Shown: positions 1 through 10,558, counted from the first letter of the stretch. The stretch: 64,000 nucleotides of DNA from Calothrix sp. NIES-2100 (GCF_002368195.1 NZ_AP018178.1:4560721-4624720); one strand, 5' to 3'. The notes: generated by a model not told the origin, from the sequence alone. Translations and numbers: made by a program.

Positions 1-1
1 A

Positions 2-1123
2 AATCCTTATTTTACTTTACCTTTTTTTGAAGGTAAGGGAAAATATTCCACATTTAAGACGAAAGCGGAAATGGTGGGGTATTTAACAGAATATGCAGAT
101 CACTTTCAAGTTGATTCACATATTCGTTTTGGTGAAGAAGTACAAAATATTACCAAAATTTATAATCAAAATCAAATAGATGATAACTGGCAAATACAAA
201 CAACTAAAGACATTCTACACTGCAAGGTTCTTGTTATATGTACTGGGCTAACTAATCAACCTGTGATACCAAAGTTTGTGGGGAAAGAAAATTTTTCAGG
301 TGAGATTATTCATAGTAGTGCCTATAAAAACGGCATTCCTTATCAAAATCAGCAGGTTTTAGTCATTGGTTCGGGGAATTCAGCAGCAGAAATAGCATTA
401 GATTTATATGAACACGGTGCTGAACGTGTAGATATGTTAATTCGCGGTAAACGTTGGGTATTTCCTCTTTATCCGAGACTGCGATCGCTACAATATTGGT
501 TATGGCGCAGTAGGTCATATTTTAAACGTTTGTTTAATAACAATACAATAGATTCTCGAATAGAAGCTATGGAAAAAGCCATAGATTTTTCTCCAGAAGA
601 ATTACAAGCAGACATCAAGGAAACTGATAAATTTATTCAGCGTTTTGCTTTAGATTTGAGTGCATACTCTATCTATCCAGAAGAGAAAGGGCCAATGGAT
701 GTGGAAGTTAATCAAGGCCGTGTAGCTTGGGTAGATAGAGGTACTATTAAACAAATCAAAAAAGGTAATATTCGAGTCATCTCTAATAGTATTCAGCAAC
801 TCACAACCACAGGCGTAATCTTTACCAATGGTGTATCACAAGATTACGATGCAATTATTTTAGGTACTGGCTTTCGTCCTGGCATTAATAAAATATTCAA
901 ACAGCCGCAATTGTATCTTAATGTGAACGATAGGTTATTGCCAAAAACAGATGGTAAATGCCAATCTATTGTTGACCCTACACTTTACTTTGTAGGTTTT
1001 GAGAAAACTTTTGCTAGATCCGCAACTTATGGATATTACGGCTGGTGTACAGGTAAAAGAATTGCCCTTCAATTGCTGGAAAGAAAGCCTTTATCACGTC
1101 AAAAATTGCAGATTTCCCTCTAG
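2..1123 (+). CDS. Flavin-containing monooxygenase, 5' end outside window
   Basis: Class B flavoprotein monooxygenase family (FMO/YUCCA/Baeyer-Villiger relatives), which use FAD and NADPH to oxygenate small substrates; the substrate cannot be told from sequence. The reading frame is open from base 2, and the residues before the first ATG at 71 (FEGKGKYSTFKTKAEMVGYL) fit the family, so the true start and the FAD-binding GxGxxG lie upstream of the window. Visible marks are the second Rossmann motif for NADPH (VLVIGSGNSAAEIALDL, about bases 356-406) and the late LGTGFRPG motif typical of the family. The C-terminus is complete. No operon partner is visible; the next gene is separated by about 140 bases. 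Confidence 0.85.
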   Translation, partial: NPYFTLPFFEGKGKYSTFKTKAEMVGYLTEYADHFQVDSHIRFGEEVQNITKIYNQNQIDDNWQIQTTKDILHCKVLVICTGLTNQPVIPKFVGKENFSGEIIHSSAYKNGIPYQNQQVLVIGSGNSAAEIALDLYEHGAERVDMLIRGKRWVFPLYPRLRSLQYWLWRSRSYFKRLFNNNTIDSRIEAMEKAIDFSPEELQADIKETDKFIQRFALDLSAYSIYPEEKGPMDVEVNQGRVAWVDRGTIKQIKKGNIRVISNSIQQLTTTGVIFTNGVSQDYDAIILGTGFRPGINKIFKQPQLYLNVNDRLLPKTDGKCQSIVDPTLYFVGFEKTFARSATYGYYGWCTGKRIALQLLERKPLSRQKLQISL

Positions 1124-1260
1124 TTAAGCATGATGCTGTAAAAGTTAAGTCTCAAGTTAAGTTAGCTTCTACATTTAATTCCTTAACTTTTCTGTATCGA
1201 CTTTTAACTTGGCAAATTCTATAAAGATAAAATAACACCTGCAATCAAGGAGTTGAACTG

Positions 1261-1440
1261 ATGAAGACTTTAACAAATTCTCTGAACAATATGCGCTGGA
1301 ACAAACTGTTTACATTTGCCTTATCATTCAGCATTTTATTATTTGCACAAGCTTGCAATCCTCGTTATGCAAAAATAGATTCTCCACAAACTACTGGAGA
1401 AACTTCTATTAATTATTCGCTCAATCAAGCTGGTAATTAA
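1261..1440 (+). CDS. Small putative lipoprotein, 59 aa
   Basis: A 59-residue reading frame preceded by a good ribosome binding site (aaggag at 1247-1252, eight bases before ATG). The N-terminus has a basic stretch (MRWNK), a hydrophobic core (LFTFALSFSILLF) and then AQAC, a plausible though not perfect lipobox, so the mature protein would be a lipid-anchored peptide of about 27 residues starting at the Cys. The tail is polar and Ser/Thr/Asn rich. I do not recognise a family. It lies 168 bases before the giant LamG gene on the same strand and might be co-transcribed with it. Confidence 0.6.
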   Translation: MKTLTNSLNNMRWNKLFTFALSFSILLFAQACNPRYAKIDSPQTTGETSINYSLNQAGN

Positions 1441-1608
1441 ATTTTTCTAAGCTTGAAAAATCAGCCAGATTTATCTATAACTCAAATTAATTTTTTCTGG
1501 TTGTAGCTACTTAAACTAATAGAACTTACACAAAGATTTATCAGTGTAAGTTCTTTAGATTTAACTTATCAAATAACCATGAACTGAACTAATAATTAGG
1601 AGAAAAAT

Positions 1609-4600
1609 ATGCAGCCTCAATGGGACAACTATTTACAGACATATACTAACAGAGCTTATCAGTACACAACTCTGGTAGAACATACAGGGGTATTGATATC
1701 CTTGGCGATGGATAGCGATCGCCGCATCTATTACACTGTTCTTGACCAACAAAATAGCCCCAATCCTATTGATGCTAGAAATTGGTCGCCGACACCAGAA
1801 TTATTAACTTTCCCTAATGAAATAGCTGAAGTAGGCTTTGGGATTATTCCTAATAAAGTATTACCATCGGTAAAAACAAATGGTGAACCTGCTCTCAATC
1901 GTTCTGAAGTTGATGTATTCCGTTCATCTACAGCTAGATTAACAGCCGATGCACCATTTAAAGTCCTCAGTGATGGACAATATCTATATTTATTCCGTCA
2001 ATCTGTTGATGAGAAAGATGCGAATAATATCACAGTCAAAGGTGCTGATAGTAAGGACATCCCGATTGTTAACAATACCTTGTTAGTTGATAGATTTATT
2101 CTTTCTGGTAACAAACTCAAAACCTCGCGTGAGGTGCGTTATCGTCGGAGTCGGAATAAAATTCTTAAAAGTAGTGCCAAAGATACTCTCGGTGCTACCG
2201 ATATGAATAATCGACCATTTTATGAACCGACATTAGAGTTAAATTTTATCCGGAATTTAAATTATGGAAGATTTGCTGTAGTTCAAGTACCATCGGGTAT
2301 TCCTGATATCAAACGCTGGCAAATATTTGTCCATAATCAAAAGACTAATCGCCTAGATGCCTATAATATTGAACGGTCTAGTGATGGATTATTTAACACT
2401 AAAGGTACAGAAAGTCCAGCAGCTTTTGAAAAACTAGGTTTTGCAGAAACTGCGTTACGGCTAGATGGTAATACTTATATTGAAGCTAAAAGCCAAATCA
2501 TCAATAAAGATGAATTTAATATTTCTGCTTGGATTAAACCAGAAACCACAGGTGTAATTTACTCTGAAGGGATGCCCAATGCTATCTTTACTGTTAGTTT
2601 GGTAGCAACAGAAATATTAATTGATGGACAAACAATTCCTGGTTATGGGTTAGAAGTTACTGCTTATAACGATAATGCTAAGAAATCTCAAACCTTACGT
2701 TCTCTGCCCAATGTAATTAATATGGGGCAATGGAATCATATTAGTATTTCCTTAGTACGTCCTACAGAACCAAATTCACCTGCAAATTCAGGTTTAGTGA
2801 GAATTCAAGTTGGCGATAAAGTTGTCAATACTGGGGGAAGAGAAAATCAATATTTACTTTTACCTAAATATCCCATCAATTCAACCCAGAGAACTTACTT
2901 GCTAGTAGGACGAAATGTGAGTTCTTTGTATGGCGGAACACAACCTGCTTCTTCCTTGAGAGCAACTATCGATGAGTTATCTATTTGGGGACGGGAACGT
3001 TCAGAAATTGAAGTTGCAGAAACTCAAAATATCCGTAAAGCTGGAAATGAGCCAGGATTGATTACCTACTGGCAATTTGATGAAGGTAATGGTCAAATTG
3101 TTTACGACCAAACTGATAGTTTGAATAATGGCAGAATTGTCGGTAATTTGCAGTGGGTACAATCAGATGCACCTGTAGGCGATAATCCCGGAATTCGTCG
3201 TTGTAGTTTTAGCTTTGGTGATAGTCGTACTGTTGCGGGAAAAGGGATATCGGCGTTACTTTACTATCAACAAGAAGAATTACCAGCCGGTTATGAAAAT
3301 AAGCCTGCACCGACCAAACAAAGTGCGCGGGTGATGGTGGCGGTAGCTACCGGAAAGGCTAATAACGATCAAAAGAAAGTCGCGGTTTTGGATTTTGCGG
3401 TGACTAAACGGGGTCGATTGTCACAAATTCCTGATGTAATTAATTTACCTCTAATTGATATCACAGCGAAAAACCCAAACATATATATAGAACGTATCAA
3501 TCAACTAGAACAAATAGAAATTCCGAATACAACAAATGCGATCGCATCTTTGGAATCTGAGATTGATAATCAAATGAGAATCATTGCTACTCTTGAGCAA
3601 GATTTATCTCAGAAACAACAACTAAAAACAAATCTAGCGAATAATGGCGTAACGGTCTATTCTTTGCCTAGCTTTGAGGGTCAACAACAAAGATTGCAGG
3701 TAGGCGAACATCCCCGGTTATCGATACCAATCTTTTCAGTAGATTTAGATGCCGGAGCATATATCATTCTCTACGATGAACCTAACTTTGGTGGTTCTTC
3801 CCGCGTAGAGTACCAAGATGGTAGGAGATATGGTGGTACTTACTCTATATCTAGCTATCAAAGTGCTAAGGTACGTCTGACTGATAGTACTGTGAGTCAA
3901 ATTGACCTCTACAATTCTCAAATTGACCAAATTCAGCAGAAAATCACTAAAATTCGCACAGAAACCATCCCTGATTTACAAAAGCAGTTAGACGTAGTTA
4001 GAGAAAGAGTGCAAACTTTACAAGCAGAACTACTCGATAAACGCAAACAACTGCAAGGAAAATTTGCTTTCCCTATGCGGTTAATTCATATCGATCCCAG
4101 TGGGTTGAATGTGGTAGGAGGATTGTTAGATTTTGCTTGGACAAACGATGCACCGCAATTGTTTGAAAGCGCCAATGGCATGGTGAATTTGTACTTCCGC
4201 GGCAATACTGACCAGTTCTTTACTGTGGCTTACGATACTAATGTTTCCCGCTCTAATATCTTGCTATCTAACAGCGTCAAATTGCAAGAGCGATCGCCTG
4301 GTTTGGGACGCAGTGAAATGAAGGTGATTGCAGCCGACGATACTAATTTAGATGGGACAACGGTAAATATTGCCGATAGTCTAGATGCCAATGTCTGCAA
4401 ACTAACTTTAACTAACAGTTCCCTACAAATTACCGAGATTTGGGATCGAGTTCCCCGTAATAGTGGCAGTTTTGCTAAGGTGTTGAGTGGACAAGCACGA
4501 GAAGCAGTATACCTCGGTCGTTTAGTCGAATCGGTAACGGGTACTGTGGATATCATTACCCTGGCTGAACCTGCAACACAACGCTACGAAGTAGGTGCAG

Positions 4601-7600
4601 TTTTGGTAATTGGTGCGGGGACTATTTCTTTACGAAAAGCGATCGCACCTGGCGATAAAACAATAGCAGTGGACTCAATTACCCTAGATGCAACTATACC
4701 TGCGGGAACAAGCATCAATTTAATCGAATACGATTATCACCGTTACAGCAGTTTCAGTAATCAAGGCACTGCCCTCAACTCTCCCTATAATCTCAAATAT
4801 GGTTCAATTCTCGTAGAAGTTGCAGGTTTGACCAACGCTAACAACGTCGAGAACATCGCTACTCGTCCTCTGACTGGGGTATCTCAACCCAATGCTTGGG
4901 TGACAGCAGCCCCCGGAAATGCGTTGAAAATTGAGAGTGGTCATCTCACAGGTGATGCTAACAGGATGGCAAATCAGGGAGATATCAGCCTAGAAGCTTG
5001 GATTCGTCCCGAAAGGAGAGACATCAATCATGCTTGGATTGTCTCAGAAAATTCTCCCACATCGAATTATTGTTTGGGCATTCAAAACCAAGATGTTAAC
5101 TCTGGTCTGCAATTTAATGGTACTAATGACTACATTGAAGCTGGTAATATCAACCTGCTCAATCAGTCCTTTACCATTGAATTCTGGGCAAAACGGGAAG
5201 CTGCTAGTGTCACCGCCAATACCTTTTTCTCAGCGATTCTCTCCCAAGGGGTAGACAGAACCAATGAACAATTACACATCGGTTTTCGCCAAAACCATCG
5301 TTTCAGCTTTGGTTTTTACCGCAATGATTTAAACACGGAGCAAGACCTAGCTGATGACGATCAATGGCATCATTACGCCTGTACCTTCGATATCCAGACT
5401 CGTCAAAGAATAATTTACCGTGATGGCGTAGAGGTTGCCAAAGATATTGCCCCTACGACTTATCAAGGTAAAGGTAGATTATTAATTGGGGTGATGAATA
5501 ACCCTGGTAAAACCTTCTTCTTGCAAGGCGGAATAGATGAAATCCGCATTTGGCGAGGTGTACGCAGTGCTGGGGAAATTAATATCTATAAAGATTGTCG
5601 GTTAAATGGCAACGAAGCGGGATTACTTGCCTACTACTACTTTGAGAATCGCAATGTGAGCGATCGCACTGGCAATGAGGCTAATCATGGCACAATTATT
5701 GGCAATCCCCAACAAATAAAATCTCCTCTCAAAGCCTACAATGTAATTGCCGGAGTGAGAAACCGCTACCTCCGCACCAGTCAAATCCTGTGGACAAATT
5801 CTTGGGAACATATCGCCGCCACCTACTTGGAAGCTTACGCTTTAAATTTTAACGGTGTTGATAATTACCTCGATTGTGGTAATCAAGTAGCCTTGGGTGT
5901 AGAAAATCAATTGAGTATTGAACTCACCCTGAGTTTAAGTAGTCTCGATAGAGATATTTATCCCATATTGCAAAAAGGCAGATTGGGGAGAAATCAGCCA
6001 GAATTGACCGCATGGATGGCTTTGAAGCGAGATTCTGGTAGTAACTACAGCCTTTATTTTGCCTATGAAAATAGTAATTCTGAACAACGAATAGTTTATA
6101 GCCCTGTAAATTCCATTAGTCTCAATACTGCTATCAAAATTGCCGTCACCGCCATCAAAATAGATAACGGTTACAGCATCAGATTGTATTGGAATGGTAC
6201 TTTACTCAATCCCAACGCGCCGGTTTTGTCTGGTGTACCCGTAACTAATCTCCAATCCTTAGAACTAAGTAAGTGTTTTGGTATACCGACAGACACACCT
6301 CTAGGCAAAAGGATTGTTGGTAGTTCCCCTAACTACTTGCGGGGTACAATTAGCGAGTTGCGCGTGTGGAATCGTGCTCTAACCGCCAATGAAGTTCAAC
6401 AAGGGACAAGCGATCGCTCTAAACTAGCAGGTGAATGGTTCATAAACGAAGGTATCGGTAACACCACCACCAACACCATCGATAACAGCGAAGCGCGGAT
6501 TCTTGGTGCTAGCTGGGTTGTAGACCCCAACCCCACAGCCTCCAAACTAGAACTTTACCTCAACGGTATCCCTGCCCAAACTAATCCGATTAGCGAGCCA
6601 AACCTCACCCTCAACGAATTCAACTTGGGTAAAGACTACTTTGGCGAGATGGACGAAATCCGCATTTGGAAACAGTCCCGCACCCCAGAACAAATCCTCG
6701 ACAACCTCTTTGGTCAAATCAAAGGAGAAAGAGAAAACCTCATCGCCTACTACGAATTTGAATCAGATCCCGTCAACCCCGCAGCCCAAGAACCGCAAGT
6801 TACCCGCGTCAATGACAGCAGTTTGCGTGGTAATCATCTCACACCATCTGCTAATAGTACTCTCAAACAAACCCTGTCCCAAGCACCCATAGGCGATGAA
6901 ATTGCCCTCGTGCGGAATGCTTTGGGTAGTATTGCCAACCGCTTCCACGGTAAAATAACTAGCCGTCCTGGTATTGGCGAATATGCAGACATCCAAACAG
7001 GCAATAATGGCGAAATCACCGGAGTTCACAAACGCTGCTACAGTTTCATCGACAATGGGCAATGGTATTTGCTCACAGGCTACAAAGTCGGTAACTTAAT
7101 TACAGAATGGGTCAGCCAAGTTCAATTTGCACCACAAATCAAAGGTTACATTGAAGGTGCGCCCCCCGTTCCTTCCGAAAACCTCACCGCCGGCCCTATC
7201 GATGATTCAGTACGCGACTATGTAGATAGTACTACTGTAGAATTTGTCGAAGCTAATAGCGTTTCTTACACCCTAGCTGCTAGTAGAGACAGTAGTTTCA
7301 ATTCCTCCTTTGAAGCATCCTTATCTGGAGAAGTTAGTCAGCATATTGATTCTGTAACTGCTCCTTTGGGTTTTGGAATTATCACCAGGGATATTCTTGC
7401 AGCCAGCGTTAAACTTGGTGCTTCAGCCAAATTAGACACCGAGTTGAAATGGTCGAGTAACCAGCAACAAAGTAACCAAACCAATGTCAGCAAAATGACA
7501 TCTGTGGGTTTGGGTGGCGCTTGGGAAGACCCAGATATCAACAAACGCCTTAACAAAACGATGCCTCGTCGTTATCAACCATCAAACTTAGGCTTTGCTC

Positions 7601-8919
7601 TAGTGGAATCGGAAACTGCCGATATGTATGCCATCCGCTTGGCACATAACCGCGCCCTAGTATCTTTCAGGATGATTCCTAATCCGAATATTCCCAAAGA
7701 TACCAATATTATTCCTTTCCCTATCAAACCTGATTACACCAAACAAGGCACACTAGATGGTGCTGTCGGTTATGATCAAAACGGCAAAGTTTTAGATCCA
7801 GATTATAGAGGTTTGACAGGCTACCGCGAACAAAGTTACTTCAAACCCAGCGAAGCTTACACCCTACGCCAACGCATCCAGTCCGAAGAAACCCGCTTAC
7901 GTACCTACTACGAAGACTTTCGCACCACACCCCCTGGTGCAGCTGGTATTGGAGTTGGAGCAGACAATGGCACAATTGCAGGTTTAGCTGCCGGTGGGCC
8001 GACTGGGTTGGCGGTTGGGATAGCCATCACTGGTTTAGTTGATGCTTTGACTAACAACAATAATTTGCCAGAGCAATACAGTAAGCGTAACTTAGTCAAC
8101 AGCTATATCTGGACAGCAGACGGTGGACTCTACGCTGAATCGACAGAAACAACCGATGTCCAACAAGAAAGTACCAGTGGTGCTTATAGTTTTACAGGTA
8201 ATGGTAGTATAAATGCTTCCGGTTCTTTTGCAATAGGTAGTGTCACTTTAGATTTGGAGGCAAAAGCATCTTTTGGTGGCAGTTTAAACCTCACCAAATC
8301 CAAAACTAAAGAAGCCAGTCAATCCTTCAAAATTGAAGTCAAAAACAATACCCAAGCTGACTTACAGAGATTTCAAATGGATGACAGAGGTAACTTGATG
8401 CGAGACGAAGTTGGTCGTCCCATCCGGGTGTATGATGCCAACGGCAATCCTTTGGACACTCCTGGTAAAGTCAACGCCTACCGCTTCTTAAGCTTTTACC
8501 TTACTCCCAATACGGAAAACTACGACACCTTCTTTAACACCGTTGTTGACCGCAAGTGGTTAGAAGAGAGTAATTCCCCCAATGCGATCGCACTGCGTCA
8601 AGCACAACAACCCCAAGGCGGCCCCGCTTGCTGGCGCATTTTCCACCGCGTCACCTTTGTCAGCCGTATCCTTCCAGAGTTCCCCGACCCCACAGCCCCA
8701 CCACTAGATCGGGCAATTCAGAATACTGACTTGAGCAGCAGTTACGAATTAATCAAATTAGTTGAGCCATTTGTCCGTAATGCTACGGCTAAAGCTGCCC
8801 AATTCGATGCTGCTGTCAGGAACGCTGTCCGTGTTTATTTGCCAGAGTTATCTGAGGGTTTGACTCAAGAGGTGGTGTTAACGTTAGCTAATTACTTCGG
8901 TGTGGAGGGAGTGAATTAG
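1609..8919 (+). CDS. Giant LamG-repeat / crystallin-like protein, possible pore former, 2436 aa
   Basis: Start supported by aggaga at 1598-1603. No signal peptide is visible. Approximate layout: 1-270 beta-rich, unassigned; 282-523 a LamG/concanavalin-type jellyroll; 628-680 coiled coil; 681-762 beta/gamma-crystallin-like (YDEPNFGGSSRVEY); 763-818 second coiled coil; 1104-1722 a LamG domain that seems to carry two further complete LamG domains (1167-1367 and 1410-1640) in its loops; about 1847 the motif GYIEGAPPVPSENLT; 1885-1960 Ser/Thr/Asn-rich amphipathic beta stretch; 2112-2147 Gly/Ala hydrophobic segment; 2191-2244 a second amphipathic Ser/Thr/Gly stretch. LamG domains usually bind sugars or proteins. 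Two amphipathic stretches with a hydrophobic segment between them recall pore-forming proteins, but that is inference. Export without a Sec signal, or delivery by another machine, would have to be explained. Confidence 0.8.
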   Translation: MQPQWDNYLQTYTNRAYQYTTLVEHTGVLISLAMDSDRRIYYTVLDQQNSPNPIDARNWSPTPELLTFPNEIAEVGFGIIPNKVLPSVKTNGEPALNRSEVDVFRSSTARLTADAPFKVLSDGQYLYLFRQSVDEKDANNITVKGADSKDIPIVNNTLLVDRFILSGNKLKTSREVRYRRSRNKILKSSAKDTLGATDMNNRPFYEPTLELNFIRNLNYGRFAVVQVPSGIPDIKRWQIFVHNQKTNRLDAYNIERSSDGLFNTKGTESPAAFEKLGFAETALRLDGNTYIEAKSQIINKDEFNISAWIKPETTGVIYSEGMPNAIFTVSLVATEILIDGQTIPGYGLEVTAYNDNAKKSQTLRSLPNVINMGQWNHISISLVRPTEPNSPANSGLVRIQVGDKVVNTGGRENQYLLLPKYPINSTQRTYLLVGRNVSSLYGGTQPASSLRATIDELSIWGRERSEIEVAETQNIRKAGNEPGLITYWQFDEGNGQIVYDQTDSLNNGRIVGNLQWVQSDAPVGDNPGIRRCSFSFGDSRTVAGKGISALLYYQQEELPAGYENKPAPTKQSARVMVAVATGKANNDQKKVAVLDFAVTKRGRLSQIPDVINLPLIDITAKNPNIYIERINQLEQIEIPNTTNAIASLESEIDNQMRIIATLEQDLSQKQQLKTNLANNGVTVYSLPSFEGQQQRLQVGEHPRLSIPIFSVDLDAGAYIILYDEPNFGGSSRVEYQDGRRYGGTYSISSYQSAKVRLTDSTVSQIDLYNSQIDQIQQKITKIRTETIPDLQKQLDVVRERVQTLQAELLDKRKQLQGKFAFPMRLIHIDPSGLNVVGGLLDFAWTNDAPQLFESANGMVNLYFRGNTDQFFTVAYDTNVSRSNILLSNSVKLQERSPGLGRSEMKVIAADDTNLDGTTVNIADSLDANVCKLTLTNSSLQITEIWDRVPRNSGSFAKVLSGQAREAVYLGRLVESVTGTVDIITLAEPATQRYEVGAVLVIGAGTISLRKAIAPGDKTIAVDSITLDATIPAGTSINLIEYDYHRYSSFSNQGTALNSPYNLKYGSILVEVAGLTNANNVENIATRPLTGVSQPNAWVTAAPGNALKIESGHLTGDANRMANQGDISLEAWIRPERRDINHAWIVSENSPTSNYCLGIQNQDVNSGLQFNGTNDYIEAGNINLLNQSFTIEFWAKREAASVTANTFFSAILSQGVDRTNEQLHIGFRQNHRFSFGFYRNDLNTEQDLADDDQWHHYACTFDIQTRQRIIYRDGVEVAKDIAPTTYQGKGRLLIGVMNNPGKTFFLQGGIDEIRIWRGVRSAGEINIYKDCRLNGNEAGLLAYYYFENRNVSDRTGNEANHGTIIGNPQQIKSPLKAYNVIAGVRNRYLRTSQILWTNSWEHIAATYLEAYALNFNGVDNYLDCGNQVALGVENQLSIELTLSLSSLDRDIYPILQKGRLGRNQPELTAWMALKRDSGSNYSLYFAYENSNSEQRIVYSPVNSISLNTAIKIAVTAIKIDNGYSIRLYWNGTLLNPNAPVLSGVPVTNLQSLELSKCFGIPTDTPLGKRIVGSSPNYLRGTISELRVWNRALTANEVQQGTSDRSKLAGEWFINEGIGNTTTNTIDNSEARILGASWVVDPNPTASKLELYLNGIPAQTNPISEPNLTLNEFNLGKDYFGEMDEIRIWKQSRTPEQILDNLFGQIKGERENLIAYYEFESDPVNPAAQEPQVTRVNDSSLRGNHLTPSANSTLKQTLSQAPIGDEIALVRNALGSIANRFHGKITSRPGIGEYADIQTGNNGEITGVHKRCYSFIDNGQWYLLTGYKVGNLITEWVSQVQFAPQIKGYIEGAPPVPSENLTAGPIDDSVRDYVDSTTVEFVEANSVSYTLAASRDSSFNSSFEASLSGEVSQHIDSVTAPLGFGIITRDILAASVKLGASAKLDTELKWSSNQQQSNQTNVSKMTSVGLGGAWEDPDINKRLNKTMPRRYQPSNLGFALVESETADMYAIRLAHNRALVSFRMIPNPNIPKDTNIIPFPIKPDYTKQGTLDGAVGYDQNGKVLDPDYRGLTGYREQSYFKPSEAYTLRQRIQSEETRLRTYYEDFRTTPPGAAGIGVGADNGTIAGLAAGGPTGLAVGIAITGLVDALTNNNNLPEQYSKRNLVNSYIWTADGGLYAESTETTDVQQESTSGAYSFTGNGSINASGSFAIGSVTLDLEAKASFGGSLNLTKSKTKEASQSFKIEVKNNTQADLQRFQMDDRGNLMRDEVGRPIRVYDANGNPLDTPGKVNAYRFLSFYLTPNTENYDTFFNTVVDRKWLEESNSPNAIALRQAQQPQGGPACWRIFHRVTFVSRILPEFPDPTAPPLDRAIQNTDLSSSYELIKLVEPFVRNATAKAAQFDAAVRNAVRVYLPELSEGLTQEVVLTLANYFGVEGVN

Positions 8920-8950
8920 TTTACACTCTAAATCATACGTAAAATGTAGG

Positions 8951-8982
8951 ATGCGTGAGGCTTTTTGTCTCACGCATTTTTT
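8951..8982 (+). terminator. Rho-independent terminator of the giant gene
   Basis: A perfect 9-bp stem, atgcgtgag (8951-8959) with ctcacgcat (8969-8977), a 9-base loop and a following T run, 32 bases after the stop codon. It also separates this gene from the convergent minus-strand operon. Confidence 0.85.
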
Positions 8983-9145
8983 AGTCTACGCTGCTCAATG
9001 TTGAGTTATTCTTTGCTGTGAGCGCTCGCCTAATAAAAATACAATAGATTTCTCGGATAAAATCAGAGAGCGATCGCGCTATTTCTTGCTTTTGCTAAAA
9101 TCAAGCTCAAAGACATAATGCCAAAGGACTTAGGTTGATGGCAAC

Positions 9146-10558
9146 TTATTTATGCGTAGCGTTTGATTGCAAGGCTTCTTCAAAATATTGTCGATATAAC
9201 TCACAACTGGATATCACCTGATTTCCTTGCAGCTTAACTAACCCCATGCTGTGCAACTTAAATGCTAAAATCTGTTCCAATTCTACAGGATTTGAGGAAT
9301 GGATTACTTCTTCATACGCTGCTGCTAATTGCGGATGTTCTTGTAAGCTTCTCAAATGGCGATGCAAGTGATTACTATAAATACCTGCATCTTTAGCTGC
9401 GGTTTGGATTAACTGCTTTAAAGTCAAATCTTGCTGCGCTAGATGATATAAAGCCTGTTGTATTAAATATGGATGTCCATCCACAAGCTGCATCAATTGT
9501 GCCAATTCAGCTTCAGATAAATTAATTCGATAAAGTTGGGCTAAATTGAATACTTGTTGGTAAGTAAATGTTTGCAACTCAATTGCTAAACCTACATTGA
9601 ATGGGGACTTATTAATATCTAGAGGAATATATACTTCTGTGGAATGAACAATAACCAAACGGAAATTTTGCCACAGAGGATTACCGCTATCTCCATAAGC
9701 TGCTTCTTCATACCAGGAACGTAATAGTGTAAAGAAATCATCGGCAATCTCTGGGTGTAAAAATACTTCCTCAACCTGATCCAAACCTAAGACTAAAACA
9801 CCATTTATATCTGGCAACAAACAGTCTTCAAAATAAGCTGTACAGTTACTCTTACTACCAAAAGTTTCACTCCAATAATCCTCAACTTTATGAGGTAACT
9901 GAAGCTTACGAGTAATCGAAGTACAAAACCAACGCAAGAATTTATCTAAGTCATTAAAAATACAACGTTCTGCTCGCTGCAAGCTTAAAGCTACAGTACG
10001 TACTTCCGCAGGATTTTGTTGTTTAGCATGAGCTAAAATTCTTACCATTAAAGAAGTCTTACCCATTTGACTAGGTGCTTTAATGCGAATTAATGCCCCC
10101 GACCTAGTAATTTCTTCATAACAGCGAGATTCTACCGGAGGACGTTCTACATACAAAGTAGAATCCAATGGTATCAGTCCAACAGGTGACTCTATTTCTG
10201 GAGATTGAGAATTTAATACTGAGGATTGCAGACTAGGAAATGAAGAAAATTCTTCAACTTTAAATTTTTCAGATGTTCTTTGTGCGAGAACAGCCATCAA
10301 ATTTGTTTTACTGACTTTTTCGCCTAAGCTAGATGAAAGTATCTGCCATAATTTTGGCCCCACATCATGCTTGATATACTCTGGAGCATAGTCACATTCT
10401 GCTGCTATTTGGTCATACTTCTGACCTTGTAAAGCTCCCCGCAATACAGCTACTTCAATATTTTTTAAATGTCTCTTATGTTTAGCAAATACGGATTCAT
10501 CTGCTACTTTTAAAGCAGTTTCAAATGTTATTGCTTGTTCTTGAACATTTTCAGTCAT
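9146..10558 (-). CDS. AAA-like ATPase with N-terminal HTH-like effector domain
   Basis: A 470-residue STAND/AAA_35-type ATPase. Residues 1-95 resemble the small helical domain at the N-terminus of many cyanobacterial signalling ATPases (described with vWA-MoxR-associated conflict systems); this assignment is by eye. Walker A is APSQMGKTSL at 161-170 and a Walker B-like strand is LVLGLDQVEE at 255-264, with a HPYLIQQALYHL segment typical of AAA_35 near the C-terminus. Such proteins usually couple nucleotide binding to switching of a partner. It is the last gene of a three-gene minus-strand run with a ParA-like ATPase (66 bases upstream) and a coiled-coil protein, so the three may form one complex. 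No effector domain is fused, so the output is unknown. Confidence 0.75.
   Translation of the reverse strand: MTENVQEQAITFETALKVADESVFAKHKRHLKNIEVAVLRGALQGQKYDQIAAECDYAPEYIKHDVGPKLWQILSSSLGEKVSKTNLMAVLAQRTSEKFKVEEFSSFPSLQSSVLNSQSPEIESPVGLIPLDSTLYVERPPVESRCYEEITRSGALIRIKAPSQMGKTSLMVRILAHAKQQNPAEVRTVALSLQRAERCIFNDLDKFLRWFCTSITRKLQLPHKVEDYWSETFGSKSNCTAYFEDCLLPDINGVLVLGLDQVEEVFLHPEIADDFFTLLRSWYEEAAYGDSGNPLWQNFRLVIVHSTEVYIPLDINKSPFNVGLAIELQTFTYQQVFNLAQLYRINLSEAELAQLMQLVDGHPYLIQQALYHLAQQDLTLKQLIQTAAKDAGIYSNHLHRHLRSLQEHPQLAAAYEEVIHSSNPVELEQILAFKLHSMGLVKLQGNQVISSCELYRQYFEEALQSNATHK

Noticed and set aside
4230..4556. Minus-strand open frame of 108 codons inside the giant gene
   Set aside because: Antisense to a well-supported reading frame; no ribosome site or family pattern.
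8951..8982. A regulatory RNA after the giant gene
   Set aside because: Stem, loop and T run fit a plain terminator; nothing supports a separate RNA.
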